DNA from: an uncultured Clostridia bacterium | Lineage (GTDB): Bacteria; Bacillota; Clostridia; Saccharofermentanales; Fastidiosipilaceae | NCBI GenBank assembly: GCA_947253135.1 | Contig: CAMXYS010000002.1 | Location: forward strand, 1-41,927 | DNA: 41,927 bases | Reading direction: 5' to 3' | Shown: piece after piece, positions 31,603 through 40,355 of the stretch | How positions within the stretch are numbered: position 1 is the stretch's first letter | Layout of the letters: each line of letters starts with the position of its first letter | Program-made: the position numbers and the translations under genes | Notes under the pieces: model-generated | Database searches by the model: none | What the model was told of the DNA's origin: nothing | Seen by the model: only the letters and a program-made list of their open reading frames with translations

Positions 31603-31803
31603 CTATTGCTCTTTTATCGTTATCTCCAGCCCAAGTACGTTGAGCATTCGATCGACTGTTTCTATGTTCGGTTTACCGCCCTTCAGGTAATTGTGATAAC
31701 TCATCTCGGCTATTCCGCTTTTCCTTGCAAAGTCCTTTTTGGTGATTCCCTTCTCCTCTCTTGTGCTGTCAATCAGTCGCATGACCTTATTTGTCGTCAT
31801 CAT
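31603..31803 (-). CDS. XRE-family helix-turn-helix protein, copy 1
   Basis: A 66-residue Cro/CI-type DNA-binding protein: VMRLIDSTREEKGITKKDFA, then KSGIAEMSYHNYLKGGKPNI (recognition helix) and RMLNVLGLEITI. It is clearly paralogous to the HTH protein encoded at 40996-41199. The start (ATGATG, 31803 or 31800) overlaps the upstream stop. It probably regulates phage genes near the early/late boundary. Confidence 0.87.
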   Translation of the reverse strand: MMTTNKVMRLIDSTREEKGITKKDFARKSGIAEMSYHNYLKGGKPNIETVDRMLNVLGLEITIKEQ

Positions 31804-32240
31804 TTTTTTGCCGCCTCCTCATGCTCCCAATAAACGACGATTCGGATAATTTCAAGAATCACTTTCAGAGCAGTATTATTTCGCGAACTGCTGTCTCGAT
31901 CGTACTGGTCTCTAAATGGAAAGAATCCATGCTCTAAACAACTGCCCATAAATTCAATGGATAAAAGCTCCTCTTTGTCCAGAATCTCTCCATATTCGTC
32001 AAGAGAATATTCAAAAGTTTTTTTCATGAGGTCATTGACACAATCTTCAGTGTATCTTTGATGTTTCCCTCTCAGGTAATACCGCCTCAAGTTATCGAGA
32101 TACGTTAGTTTATCTTCATGTGTATAATCTCGGTTTGTTTCTTTCGTAAATTTCCCAAAACTCGTCTTGACTTGAGCCTCAAAATCTTCCGGCAAGTTCT
32201 CTGTGTCAATCGGGTCAATCCATGGCAGATATATCATCAT
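31800..32240 (-). CDS. Phage protein of unknown function
   Basis: A 146-residue, mostly helical, charged protein (MMIYLPWIDPIDTENLPEDF; LTYLDNLRRYYLRGKHQRY; LLSIEFMGSCLEHGFFPF). I do not recognise a family. I start at ATG 32240 after AAAGGGA. The frame continues to 32360, but only from a TTG without a site. It lies between RusA and the HTH gene. Confidence 0.7.
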   Translation of the reverse strand: MMIYLPWIDPIDTENLPEDFEAQVKTSFGKFTKETNRDYTHEDKLTYLDNLRRYYLRGKHQRYTEDCVNDLMKKTFEYSLDEYGEILDKEELLSIEFMGSCLEHGFFPFRDQYDRDSSSRNNTALKVILEIIRIVVYWEHEEAAKK

Positions 32241-32363
32241 CGTTATTTCCCTTTCTATTTGCCCTTTTAAGGCGTTTGAGTAGTCGGCAGTATCTTTTCC
32301 TGTCTTTTTCCACCAACGCCAAATCTGGGCTGTGTCGCCGTTGCTGATAGAGCTCAACAAGTC

Positions 32364-32774
32364 TTATCTAATTTCTTCTGCCTTGATGTAAATCCCTGTC
32401 GGTTCGGAATAAAACTTTTCTGTGATCTCAGAAGCGACCTGTGCATCATCTGCCCAATATCCGCAATGCGTCATCTCATCTTTTAAGAGCTTGACCATGT
32501 TGTCCGTATCAGGCTTTGTTATTTTGTAAATCGGAACTAATCCGGATAGTCCAGCTTTAGGCGGGAAGCACCATTTTGTAATCAGCCTAACAGCTCCGGT
32601 TAGCTCCTCTTTCGGCTTTGTTTTTATCAGGTGTGCTCTAAACAAAGACCTCGCCGCTTTAATGTTGTCCGACTCATAAAATACCGGCTTACCATTTTTA
32701 ACAGTTACACGCTTCATCTGGTGAGTTGTCGTCGGTATTCTTTTTAGCGGAATAAAAAACTCAACCTTTCTCAT
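32364..32774 (-). CDS. rusA: RusA-family Holliday junction resolvase
   Basis: A 136-residue nuclease that resolves four-way junctions during phage recombination or before packaging. The conserved acidic cluster is in KITKPDTDNMVKLLKDEMTH and the following GYWADDAQVASEITEK, which give the RusA pattern D-x-D-N-x4-K-x2-D and DD. The N-terminal strand FFIPLKRIPTTTHQ also fits. I start at ATG 32774, with GGAGG 6 bases upstream inside the previous gene. Confidence 0.92.
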   Translation of the reverse strand: MRKVEFFIPLKRIPTTTHQMKRVTVKNGKPVFYESDNIKAARSLFRAHLIKTKPKEELTGAVRLITKWCFPPKAGLSGLVPIYKITKPDTDNMVKLLKDEMTHCGYWADDAQVASEITEKFYSEPTGIYIKAEEIR

Positions 32775-33129
32775 TTCCTGCCTCCATATCAAAGACAGAG
32801 ATTTGGTTATCGTTCATTTCCTGGATGATGATCTCATCTTGCCTCTTGCCAATAATAAAATCATTCAAGGCCGCTTCTTCTTTTATCTGCTTGATTTTGA
32901 GGTCCACTGTACATGATGCCTTAGAAAAAACATTAAGCGCTCGATCATAAGACCAGGTCTCCTCACGGTCTCCCACGTCATAACCTGACAAAGACAGTTT
33001 CAAAGTAATGACAGCTTCCTTGTCTTCGTCCATTCTTTCGATTGCATTTTCTATGCCTTGATTCAGTAGTGATGCAACCGGCTTAAATGTTTCTTTCTCC
33101 AAGTATTGGTGTTTTTTGTATTCGTACAT
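32761..33129 (-). CDS. Phage protein of unknown function in the replication module
   Basis: A 122-residue charged protein (KHQYLEKETFKPVASLLNQG; AVITLKLSLSGYDVGDREET; FIIGKRQDEIIIQEMNDNQI). The second half is beta-alpha and ends acidic. Unrecognised. It overlaps rusA by 14 bases and lies downstream of the hairpin/repeat region, so it may be a nucleoid or recombination accessory. AAAAAGGAG precedes the ATG. Confidence 0.7.
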   Translation of the reverse strand: MYEYKKHQYLEKETFKPVASLLNQGIENAIERMDEDKEAVITLKLSLSGYDVGDREETWSYDRALNVFSKASCTVDLKIKQIKEEAALNDFIIGKRQDEIIIQEMNDNQISVFDMEAGNEKG

Positions 33130-33172
33130 GATAAGCTCCTTTTTTAATTCATATTTTTAATGTTTATAAATT

Positions 33173-33475
33173 TCAGGAAGTTTGCTTTAAGATTTTTACT
33201 TTCCCCGTGAGGAGGGGGGGCGTGAGCATACGCCCCCTCCTCCACGGGGTAGAAATCGTGAAGTTACCCGACCTATATATATATAAGGTGTTTGCATCCT
33301 TCGGAAGAAGCCTGAATTTTAAGGCATCATCTTCCCTGTGAGGAACTCTAAAAAATAAGGTTTCATCTTTGTGATGAACCCTAAAAATTGAGGTCTTTTC
33401 ACTTGAGTGAAGAAGTCTGAATTTTAAGGCTTCATCATTTTTAAAGTTTAAGGTTCGCACCATAAATAACCCCAT
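33173..33475 (-). CDS. Doubtful 100-codon frame across the repeat array
   Basis: A frame open for 100 codons overlaps the primase stop, all four palindromic repeats and the long hairpin. Read as protein it has 11-12 residue repeats (DEALKFRLL, DETLFFRVP, DDALKFRLL). It lacks a good ribosome site, and its tail simply reads through the hairpin. I think the DNA or RNA structure is the selected feature; the in-frame spacing keeps a coding role possible. Confidence 0.25.
   Translation of the reverse strand: MGLFMVRTLNFKNDEALKFRLLHSSEKTSIFRVHHKDETLFFRVPHREDDALKFRLLPKDANTLYIYRSGNFTISTPWRRGRMLTPPLLTGKVKILKQTS
33203..33249. repeat. Long GC-rich hairpin
   Basis: Arms of about 20 bp (CCCCGTGAGGAGGGGG... 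against ACGCCCCCTCCTCCACGGGG) pair with a single bulge and a 6-base loop, GAGCAT. No T-run follows on either strand. It is the strongest structure in the window and lies 54 bases from the palindromic array. Confidence 0.85.
33303..33436. repeat. Four tandem imperfect palindromes (33-36 bp units)
   Basis: Each unit has the consensus GAAnnCT, an 8-base AT-rich loop and AGGnnTC. Units start near 33303, 33337, 33371 and 33408. The arms differ between units, but pairing is largely kept (e.g. GAAGCCT/AGGC and GAAGTCT/AGGCTTC), and outer bases extend some stems to 11-12 bp. AT-rich DNA with ATATATATATA lies at 33274-33284. Candidate replication iterons or a repeated RNA element. Confidence 0.75.
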
Positions 33476-35489
33476 TGCTAATTTGATAGTCCTTGTAATC
33501 TTCTATACGACTTCTTAATGCTCTTTCAGTTATTCCAAACTGATCTGACATCTCTTTTATGGTCACACCCAATGATCCTGTAAAGCTAGTTAGTTCTTTA
33601 AACATATGATCAAAACTTTTCTTGTCCTCCTCTCGTTTTTTAGCAGCTCTTTTCTTCGCCTTTTCAGCACCTCTTTGTTGAGGTGTTTTTTCTTCTTCCG
33701 GCGTTAGATTTTTCAATAATCCCTTGTCGTCAACACGGTGTGTCGGGTAGTCAAAGTAGCAGTTTATTGGTGGGAACCCTGCAAACTCTCTTAATGTGCC
33801 CTCAATCCTCCAGGCTGTTGTCAGCTGATTAAAGCCGTATGCCGTGCGCTCTGCAGGATCAACATCAAGCTCGACCATGTCCAAGAGTGCGTCCGGGTCT
33901 CTGGCAAACACGCCTGAGCCGCTTGCCCTGTCCATTGAGCGCTTACCGCCTTGAAAGCCTTTGGAGTGGTGGTGACAGTAGATAACAGCCGTTTCTAGCT
34001 CTGTAGCGACTCGGTCAAAGTAGTTTGCGAATAAGGCCATATCCCTGGCGTTATTTTCGTCTCCGGTCAATACCTTATATATAGGGTCGATGATGACTGC
34101 ACTGTAATTTTGGTCTCTGGCCCGCCTGATGAGTTTTCCTGCAAGCTTGTCCATGGGGACTGATTTCCCGCGCAAGTTCCAGATATAAAAGTTCCCCTGC
34201 AGGTCCTTGTAGCTAAGCTGTTCACGCTCTAAGATGTCATAGACTCTTGCCCAAACAGACCGCCTATCAAGCTCCAGATTGACATAGAGCACCTTGCCTT
34301 GTTTGCACGCTCGGCCTAGCCACTCTCTGCCTCTAGCAAGAGCAATACCAAGCTGCAAGAGTAAAAACGACTTACCTGCTTTACTTGGTCCGGCAATGAG
34401 CATTTTATGCCCTGCCCTGAGTATTCCGGATATGAGTTCAGGTGCTAGTTCAGGCCGCTTACCGTCTGCAGGTGGCAATTCAGGGTCGCCCAAGTCGTCA
34501 TTTATTTCTTCTATAAAATCCTGCCACTCTTGAAAGCCCGGCTGACCGGTGTGCGTATCGATTAAAAACTGATACTGTCCGTCTCTTTTTAGCCCCGGCA
34601 AGCGTGAAAGCCTTGACGGGTTTTTATTAGCCTTGTCCAGCTTTAAGCCGTTCTTTTCGCAAATGCTGTAAAGGTAATTCACCCGTTGCCGATATTCTCG
34701 GTAGTCCAGTGCGTCAATTCTCACGATTGCGTGAATAGACTTATTGCCGCTATCGACAATGGCCACTGTGGGCAGTTCCAAGGATTTAATAATGCTAAGT
34801 TGCTTTTCCTTGTTATCTTCGTCTGATTCGATCAGAGCATATCGATAAGCCGTGATGTCTTTGTCTGTCACGCCTTTTCCATTTACAGGATTAAACCTCA
34901 CCCAGCCACCGGCTTTAGGGTCGTAGTCCGCTAGTGCAGAACCGATGTCTTTATGCTTATGCAGCCGGCTGATGATTTCACCGGCGGTCATGTGAAAGCC
35001 TCGTCCGGACGGCTTATATCTGCCGTCCTCATCTTTAAAAGACTTTAAGACGACAGATACGGTCTCTTGTGGTTGATACAGGGCCTCAATGTACTTAACA
35101 ATATCCTTCCAGCCCTCGTAACCTGCATCAGGCTGTTTGATTTCAGACGGTGCTAGAAACGCCGGATCAATGACTACACGCTCATCAGATATGACACTGT
35201 CCCAGGACAAAGCATAGTTGTTGTCCTCGAAGTCTGCTCCGAACTGTTGAGCCAATGCATAAAGCGTTCCGCCTGTTACTCCGCCTTTCTTTTGCGGGTC
35301 GAACCCGTCCCATTTCTTTTGGCACTCTCCTGCGTGGTAGCGCTCCGGGTCACGCCTTGACCATTCATCCCAAAGCCCGACCGGTAAACCGACATGCTGA
35401 ATGGCCATGCCAACGGTTAACCAGCCGTTATAGTCCAGTTGGGCCGGATCAATGACATTTAACATGCCCTCATAGTCTGTCTTTCTCAC
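33441..35489 (-). CDS. Phage primase/helicase-type replication protein (PriCT-2 + RepA-like ATPase)
   Basis: A 682-residue multidomain protein. Residues about 5-75 match PriCT-2 (DYNGWLTVGMAIQHVGLPVG LWDEWSRRD). The middle third (YALIESDEDNKEKQLSIIKS; IVDSGNKSIHAIVRIDALDY; PSRLSRLPG) looks like an archaeo-eukaryotic primase-type core. The C-terminal RepA/AAA_25 ATPase has Walker A GPSKAGKSFL, Walker B AVIIDPIY and a CHHHSKG motif, then a helix-turn-helix tail (MSDQFGITERALRSRIEDY). I choose GTG 35489, with GGAGG 9 bases upstream, over TTG 35507. It is the likely initiator of phage replication. Confidence 0.85.
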   Translation of the reverse strand: MRKTDYEGMLNVIDPAQLDYNGWLTVGMAIQHVGLPVGLWDEWSRRDPERYHAGECQKKWDGFDPQKKGGVTGGTLYALAQQFGADFEDNNYALSWDSVISDERVVIDPAFLAPSEIKQPDAGYEGWKDIVKYIEALYQPQETVSVVLKSFKDEDGRYKPSGRGFHMTAGEIISRLHKHKDIGSALADYDPKAGGWVRFNPVNGKGVTDKDITAYRYALIESDEDNKEKQLSIIKSLELPTVAIVDSGNKSIHAIVRIDALDYREYRQRVNYLYSICEKNGLKLDKANKNPSRLSRLPGLKRDGQYQFLIDTHTGQPGFQEWQDFIEEINDDLGDPELPPADGKRPELAPELISGILRAGHKMLIAGPSKAGKSFLLLQLGIALARGREWLGRACKQGKVLYVNLELDRRSVWARVYDILEREQLSYKDLQGNFYIWNLRGKSVPMDKLAGKLIRRARDQNYSAVIIDPIYKVLTGDENNARDMALFANYFDRVATELETAVIYCHHHSKGFQGGKRSMDRASGSGVFARDPDALLDMVELDVDPAERTAYGFNQLTTAWRIEGTLREFAGFPPINCYFDYPTHRVDDKGLLKNLTPEEEKTPQQRGAEKAKKRAAKKREEDKKSFDHMFKELTSFTGSLGVTIKEMSDQFGITERALRSRIEDYKDYQISNGVIYGANLKL

Positions 35490-35757
35490 GCTTTGCCGCC
35501 TCCTCAATTATTTTCATGTCTTTAGCTGCAGCAACATCCAGCCCGACAATTCTCCCGTTCTTTGTGTTTCCTATCTCTTTCTCAACAATCGATAAATAAG
35601 ATGTATGAGTGGCTCTGTTCATTTCTGACACGTATTTGCCTAAAAACCTATAAGCAGCATCTACCGTTTTATAAACCCGTATCACACCATTTAGAGTGGT
35701 CCTGTTAGGTGTCGTGTCGCAGACTAAGTAAATGCGCTCTGTTGTAGCTTTTCCCAT
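35470..35757 (-). CDS. Small phage protein of unknown function
   Basis: A 95-residue protein with a beta-rich first half (RIYLVCDTTPNRTTLNGVIR) and a helical, lysine-rich C-terminus (AAKDMKIIEEAAKREKDRL). It lies between helicase and primase genes, overlapping the latter by 20 bases. GGAGG precedes its ATG. Unrecognised; probably a replisome accessory. Confidence 0.68.
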   Translation of the reverse strand: MGKATTERIYLVCDTTPNRTTLNGVIRVYKTVDAAYRFLGKYVSEMNRATHTSYLSIVEKEIGNTKNGRIVGLDVAAAKDMKIIEEAAKREKDRL

Positions 35758-35759
35758 GA

Positions 35760-37355
35760 TTAAGACCTCCCCTCCGGTTGATAAGTAGACGGAACAACAC
35801 CGTTAGGCATTCTCCAGCCGTTTGCTGAAATACGGGCAATCAGCTTGCTTGCGTCCTCTTTGGTCCATTGCCCTACATGCCTAAAGCCCCGGCCTTCCAA
35901 TAGGCGTATCTGCTTAGGTGTTGACATGTTGAGGTCTGATCTTTTCTTCAAACGATCGATTAAAGCTGTAGCCTTGCCCCTGCTCATTTCCTTATCGGCA
36001 AAGATTCCAAAGCGCTCTAAGGCCTTGACCTGCTTGTCTGTAGCGGCTTCAATTTCCCAACCAAAAGACGGTACGTAGTTGACTAGGTCTTCGTCCATGA
36101 TTGAAAGCTCATACTGCAATGGATCGACCAAACGCCTTTTCTTTTTCCGCATCCGGTCTAATTCTTTGGCCAGTGCTTCTTCTCTTTGCTCAACAACATC
36201 TTGTTCAGCTTCGGAGACCAAGTCTTCAAGGTCTAAGGCCTCGCCGGCACTGTCTTCAATGAGCTTTTGAGCTTGTCCTACAACGTCTTCATCTTTTGCA
36301 ATCAGTGAAGCCGGCCTGACCAAGTCATTTCGCTCGGTCATGTAAAGAAAATCCAATAGAAGCAGGTGCTCTTTACCTGGGTGTAGCCTGGTGCCACGTC
36401 CGACCATTTGAGAATATAGCGACCTGACCTTAGTCGGTCTTAAAACGACCACACAATCAACTGCAGGTGAGTCCCAGCCCTCGGTTAAAAGCATGGCATT
36501 GCAGATGACGTTGTAGCGGCCTTTGTCAAAGTCCTCTAAGACTTCCGCTCTGTCTTCTGAATTGCCGTTGACCTCAATGGCTTTAAAGCCTTTTTGATTT
36601 AATATCTCGGTAAACTTTTGAGACGTGCTGACCAAGGGAAGAAACACCACGGTCTTTCGATCTGCGCAGTATTGAGTCATCTCATTTGCTACAGCTTCCA
36701 AGTACGGCTCTATTGCCGCTCCAACTGCTCCTAGCTGATAATCCCCGGCGGTTGTTTTTACGCCTGTGATGTCAATTTCAAGCGGTACAGACAACGCCTT
36801 AATGGGTGATAAATATCCCTCTTTAATGGCTCTAACTAGACTGTATTCATAGGCTAGGCTTTCATAAAAGCTGCCTAAATTTTTCATATCCCCTCGGTCC
36901 GGAGTAGCCGTCACACCAAGGACTTTGGCTGTGCTGAAATAATTTAAAACTTTCTGATATGAGTCACTAATGCTGTGATGAGCTTCGTCGACGATAACAA
37001 TGTCGAAATGATCAGGGCTGAATTGTTCCAGCCTTTTATCTCGCATGAGCGTTTGAACGCTACCAACTGTCACTTGAAAAAAGCTGTCCAATGAGCTTTC
37101 TTCTGCCTTTTCTATAGCAGATTTAAGGCCGAAACTTTTATATAGCTTGTCTTGCGCTTGTTCTAATAGTTCTCCTCGATGCGCTAATATTAGACATTTT
37201 TTGCCGGCCTTGACCTGGTTAGTAATGATTTGAGAAAAAACAATGGTCTTCCCTGCACCTGTGGGGAGGACAAGCAGGGTTTTGTCTACCCCGCTTGCCC
37301 ACTCGTTTTCAACGGCTGCTACCGCCTCCACTTGATAGGGCCTTAATGAAATCAT
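35760..37355 (-). CDS. SF2 DNA/RNA helicase (DEAD/DEAH type)
   Basis: A 531-residue superfamily 2 helicase. It has a Q-like motif LRPYQVEAV, motif I LPTGAGKTIVF, motif Ia ILAHRGELLEQA, motif II VDEAHH, motif III VTATPDR, motif V LLTEGWDSPAVD and motif VI QMVGRGTRLH. The C-terminal region adds two helical modules (ATDKQVKALERFGIFADKEM and STPKQIRLLEGRGFRHVGQW) that look like repeated DNA-binding helices. Relatives are common in siphophage replication modules and resemble UvsW/RadD branch-migrating enzymes. Confidence 0.92.
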   Translation of the reverse strand: MISLRPYQVEAVAAVENEWASGVDKTLLVLPTGAGKTIVFSQIITNQVKAGKKCLILAHRGELLEQAQDKLYKSFGLKSAIEKAEESSLDSFFQVTVGSVQTLMRDKRLEQFSPDHFDIVIVDEAHHSISDSYQKVLNYFSTAKVLGVTATPDRGDMKNLGSFYESLAYEYSLVRAIKEGYLSPIKALSVPLEIDITGVKTTAGDYQLGAVGAAIEPYLEAVANEMTQYCADRKTVVFLPLVSTSQKFTEILNQKGFKAIEVNGNSEDRAEVLEDFDKGRYNVICNAMLLTEGWDSPAVDCVVVLRPTKVRSLYSQMVGRGTRLHPGKEHLLLLDFLYMTERNDLVRPASLIAKDEDVVGQAQKLIEDSAGEALDLEDLVSEAEQDVVEQREEALAKELDRMRKKKRRLVDPLQYELSIMDEDLVNYVPSFGWEIEAATDKQVKALERFGIFADKEMSRGKATALIDRLKKRSDLNMSTPKQIRLLEGRGFRHVGQWTKEDASKLIARISANGWRMPNGVVPSTYQPEGRS

Positions 37356-37367
37356 GTTACACCGTCC

Positions 37368-37952
37368 TTACCAACTCACATTGTGAGGCGTTGCAGGCGG
37401 CGCAAAGCTCTGTTGTTGCTGTTGCGGCTGTTGTTGCTGTGCCTGTGTTGGCTGTTGTTGTGGCTTTTGTGGTGCTAACCATCTTTTCACTCTGTTATTC
37501 GTCCGGTTCTCACCATTTTTATTGACATAGCTGTTTAGTTCTATCTCGGCAGAACCGGTGGAGCCGATGACCTTATCCCAGTTGGGTGTTAAAGGCTTAC
37601 CTTCTTCTTTTTGTCCGATGCAGATAAAAAACTCGCTGATTTTCCATTCCATTTTTTTGTGCAATAGAAGCTGTTCACGTAGCTCAACTTCTGTTCCGGT
37701 CTTTTTGTCTTGTATGGATATTGTGAGTCTAGCCATGGGACAAGGAGGTATCTTTGCTCCACCGTCATAACGTTCTTTTTCCAGGTTGGTTACAGTGAAC
37801 TGATAGTCCCCTTCATCAAGCAGGATGAAGGATGATTCTTCGCTGATCTCACTTCCCCAATCCAATACGCCGTCATCTTCTCCCATGGTGAATGGAAGGT
37901 CCGTTTCTGTGTCTTGTGCCTGATAGTAGCCGTTGTTTCCCTGTTGTGTCAT
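37368..37952 (-). CDS. DUF669 phage protein (ssDNA-binding-like)
   Basis: A 194-residue protein of the DUF669 family: SFILLDEGDYQFTVTNLEKE and PCPMARLTISIQDKKTGTEV, then LREQLLLHKKMEWKISEFFI CIGQ. These are found beside Sak4-type ATPases and are thought to act as single-strand binding proteins. The C-terminal 45 residues are a Pro/Gln tract (QQQPTQAQQQQPQQQQQ) ending in a short tip, similar in layout to SSB tails, though the tip here (PHNVSW) is not acidic. Confidence 0.88.
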   Translation of the reverse strand: MTQQGNNGYYQAQDTETDLPFTMGEDDGVLDWGSEISEESSFILLDEGDYQFTVTNLEKERYDGGAKIPPCPMARLTISIQDKKTGTEVELREQLLLHKKMEWKISEFFICIGQKEEGKPLTPNWDKVIGSTGSAEIELNSYVNKNGENRTNNRVKRWLAPQKPQQQPTQAQQQQPQQQQQSFAPPATPHNVSW

Positions 37953-37975
37953 TTCAAATCTCCCTTATCTTTCTA

Positions 37976-38992
37976 TTACTGCTTTGCAGCAAATTGAGCG
38001 AATGCATCCCATTGCGCTATGATTGCGCCTTTTACAAAATCAGGGCTGTAGTTTTTAAACGGTGTTCCTTCCGGATAAATCCCTTTTGCCGTTACGGCCC
38101 TTTGTAGTTGTTCTAATGTGATGTTGTCTTTCTCCATCAGCTGTTGTAGCTCGCTCGGCACGTCCTGCAGGTCGCTGTCTTGCTGTGTAGCCTGTTCAGG
38201 TGGCTGTGCTTGTGTTTGTACCGGTTCAAGCTGAACAGGCTCTACGGTTGCTTGTGGCGCTTCCTGACTAGGCTGTTTCGTGTCGTAAATAAAAGGCGCT
38301 ATGACCTGATAATCCAATGGATGTTCTCCAACCAGCCCCCAACGGTTTTTAGCCTCAAATGCAGGACGGTGTTCTGTGTACATAGTGCGCTCGCCGCCTG
38401 TTGCCTTACCCTTCCCGCTATTGTCTTTTCCGGTGATAAAGACCCTGTAATTTAAAAACAAGATCGCATCGGCCCATTCTTTAATGAGTGCTCCGGTCTT
38501 TTTTTCAAGCTTTAATTGCCATTTGTCGTATGTACCAACTAGCTCCGGCAACTCAAATTTAACGGCCTGAGCATGTGCCAAGATGACAACATTAATACCT
38601 AGTCCGATTAAGCCGGTTAGCGCATTTAGCATTTGCCCGTACTCATTTGCAAGCTCTACATATCCTGCCCCGTAACCGGGTTGGCTGATCGAGGTCCAGC
38701 GGTTCTTGTGGCATAAATAGTCCTTGCACAAGGTTTCTGCCCAATCAGCAGTGTCAATAACAAGTGTTGAGCATAATCCTGGATTATTTTTAACGTGCTG
38801 AATTTGGTCAATAAGTGCTTGCCAGGACAAAGGCTTGTCGAACCGTGCAACGTCTAAATGCGTGGTGCTGTCTTCCGTATCGATGAACAAGGGGTTGGGA
38901 AACTTAGATGCAAAGGTGCTTTTGCCAATCCCCTCCACTCCATAAATGACAACCTTCTGCGCTGTCTTTTTAACCCCACGAGATATTTGCAT
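37976..38992 (-). CDS. Sak4-like RecA-fold ATPase (single-strand annealing/recombination)
   Basis: A 338-residue protein. The RecA-like core (1-225) has Walker A YGVEGIGKSTFA, Walker B TLVIDTADWAE and a conserved VVILAHAQAV strand. This matches the AAA_24/Sak4 group of phage ATP-binding proteins. A Pro/Gln-rich linker (about 235-275) leads to a small C-terminal helical domain (MEKDNITLEQLQRAVTAKGI). It works with the DUF669 protein encoded next to it, and the upstream SbcC-like gene overlaps it by 23 bases. Confidence 0.88.
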   Translation of the reverse strand: MQISRGVKKTAQKVVIYGVEGIGKSTFASKFPNPLFIDTEDSTTHLDVARFDKPLSWQALIDQIQHVKNNPGLCSTLVIDTADWAETLCKDYLCHKNRWTSISQPGYGAGYVELANEYGQMLNALTGLIGLGINVVILAHAQAVKFELPELVGTYDKWQLKLEKKTGALIKEWADAILFLNYRVFITGKDNSGKGKATGGERTMYTEHRPAFEAKNRWGLVGEHPLDYQVIAPFIYDTKQPSQEAPQATVEPVQLEPVQTQAQPPEQATQQDSDLQDVPSELQQLMEKDNITLEQLQRAVTAKGIYPEGTPFKNYSPDFVKGAIIAQWDAFAQFAAKQ

Positions 38993-40289
38993 AGTTTTCC
39001 TCCTGCTTTTTCGTTTCTGCTGATTGCTTTATGATTTCGCCATCTTCAATGATGATTTGGCACTCATCCCCACCTGATACACGTGTACCGATTACTTGCA
39101 GCCCTTCTTCTTTTAGCCAATCGCTAAAAGCTGTAAGCGTATCAAGGTCTAATTGCTCCAGCTTGTCTAAAAGGACAAAGCCACATGATGGATTGATTGC
39201 CCGGGCAATAGCTGTGCCGACTTTTAGTTGATCCGATGAGCTCATTGCGTCCCACTTGTCACCGTTATAAGTCAGCTCACCATCTGTTACAGATAGGCCA
39301 GCAAGCGGAAGTTTGGCATCGTTTAAAAGACGTAGACGCTGTTCCCGGACATCTTCTATTTCGCTTGTAAGGTCGCCATATGCTTTGGACAGGTCTTCTG
39401 CTTCCAGATATGCTTCTTCTTTTCTTAAATTGGACCGGACCTGTTCATTGATACGCTCAATGTCTGCAATGGATTGCTCCAGCTCTGCAGTGCTTTCATC
39501 TTTAAGTTCTTCAACTGTCTTTTCTGCAGTTTCGATTTGCTTATCAAGCTTGGATAACTCGAGTCCGTTCTCCATGATCAAGCGCTCAAACTCTTTTAGC
39601 TTTTCAGCCAATTCAACGCCCTTAAACATCAGCTGTTCCCTGCTTGCCTTCAATTGGCCCAGATTGTCTCTTAGCCTTTGGTTCTCACCATTTTGAGCCA
39701 GTATTCTTTGCTGTTCATCAATGAGTTCTTTTATAGAAACCAAGTCTTTTGGCGTGTCCGGAAACTCTTGCAGCGTGTCGGCATAGCCTTTCTTTTGGTC
39801 ACGCTCTCGGCCTTTAAACAGCCGCTCCTGCGCCAGTCGTTCTTCTTCTCGGTCTAGTTGTGCAATTTCATTTTCAAGGCCGATGACTCGTAGCAATGTT
39901 CTTGCCTTGTCTTTAGAATTCATTTCTAAGAACCGGGGCAGATTGATTGAGATTTCATTTACAAAGCTGTTTAAAAGCGTTTGCCCTGCTTTTTGTCCAG
40001 ACGGGTCAACTACCGTCAAATTGCTGTTCTCGCCTTTTCGCTCAACAACCAGACCATTGTTTAATGTGATTTTTAAATGTGGTGGTAATACAGAGTCCCT
40101 GTTCTTTGGCTCAGACGGTTTATAGCGGTCTCCTGCCAGTGTCCAGGCTATAGCGTCTAGCACTGATGTTTTTCCCTGTCCGTTTTTCCCTCCGATAATC
40201 GTTAGACCGTCTTTTGTAGGCTCAAAGGCCACGGCTTTTACACGTTTAACGTTTTCAATCTCTAAGCTATTTATTTTTACCTGTTCCAT
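38970..40289 (-). CDS. SbcC/SMC-like AAA ATPase
   Basis: A 439-residue ATPase. The N-terminal half-site carries Walker A IIGGKNGQGKTSVLDAIAWT. A long coiled coil follows (about 150-320, e.g. ERLIMENGLELSKLDKQIET). The C-terminal half has SSSDQLKVGTAIARAI (signature-like) and Walker B CGFVLLDKLEQLD, where the usual DE is DK. This is the phage version of SbcC/RecF proteins that organise DNA ends for recombination. No SbcD-type nuclease gene is in the window. The leader contains alternative RNA pairings (40300-40350). Confidence 0.88.
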   Translation of the reverse strand: MEQVKINSLEIENVKRVKAVAFEPTKDGLTIIGGKNGQGKTSVLDAIAWTLAGDRYKPSEPKNRDSVLPPHLKITLNNGLVVERKGENSNLTVVDPSGQKAGQTLLNSFVNEISINLPRFLEMNSKDKARTLLRVIGLENEIAQLDREEERLAQERLFKGRERDQKKGYADTLQEFPDTPKDLVSIKELIDEQQRILAQNGENQRLRDNLGQLKASREQLMFKGVELAEKLKEFERLIMENGLELSKLDKQIETAEKTVEELKDESTAELEQSIADIERINEQVRSNLRKEEAYLEAEDLSKAYGDLTSEIEDVREQRLRLLNDAKLPLAGLSVTDGELTYNGDKWDAMSSSDQLKVGTAIARAINPSCGFVLLDKLEQLDLDTLTAFSDWLKEEGLQVIGTRVSGGDECQIIIEDGEIIKQSAETKKQEENYANISWG

Positions 40290-40299
40290 GTGTTATAAT

Positions 40300-40350
40300 C
40301 CTCCATGGGTCTTAATGAGGTCGCTGCTTATGAGCTATGCACCTCATAAG
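40300..40350 (-). promoter_or_regulatory. Leader with mutually exclusive helices before the SbcC-like gene
   Basis: On the minus strand, CTTATGAG/CTCATAAG (40350-40343 with 40334-40327) is a perfect 8-bp stem. Its first arm can instead pair as ATGAGGT/ACCTCAT (40347-40341 with 40321-40315). The ACCTC segment can also pair with the GGAGG ribosome site at 40304-40300. The three pairings exclude each other, so this may be a translational switch. Confidence 0.4.
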
Positions 40351-40355
40351 AGTTT

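Noticed and set aside
32257..32352. Minus-strand basic frame (LALVEKDRKRYCRLLKRLKR) between rusA and the next gene
   Set aside because: Only a TTG start without a ribosome site, and it overlaps the start of the better supported gene at 32240.
37400..37470. CAG/CAA-like microsatellite as a regulatory repeat
   Set aside because: It is the in-frame Pro/Gln linker of the DUF669 protein with mixed codons; no sign of phase-variable tract purity.
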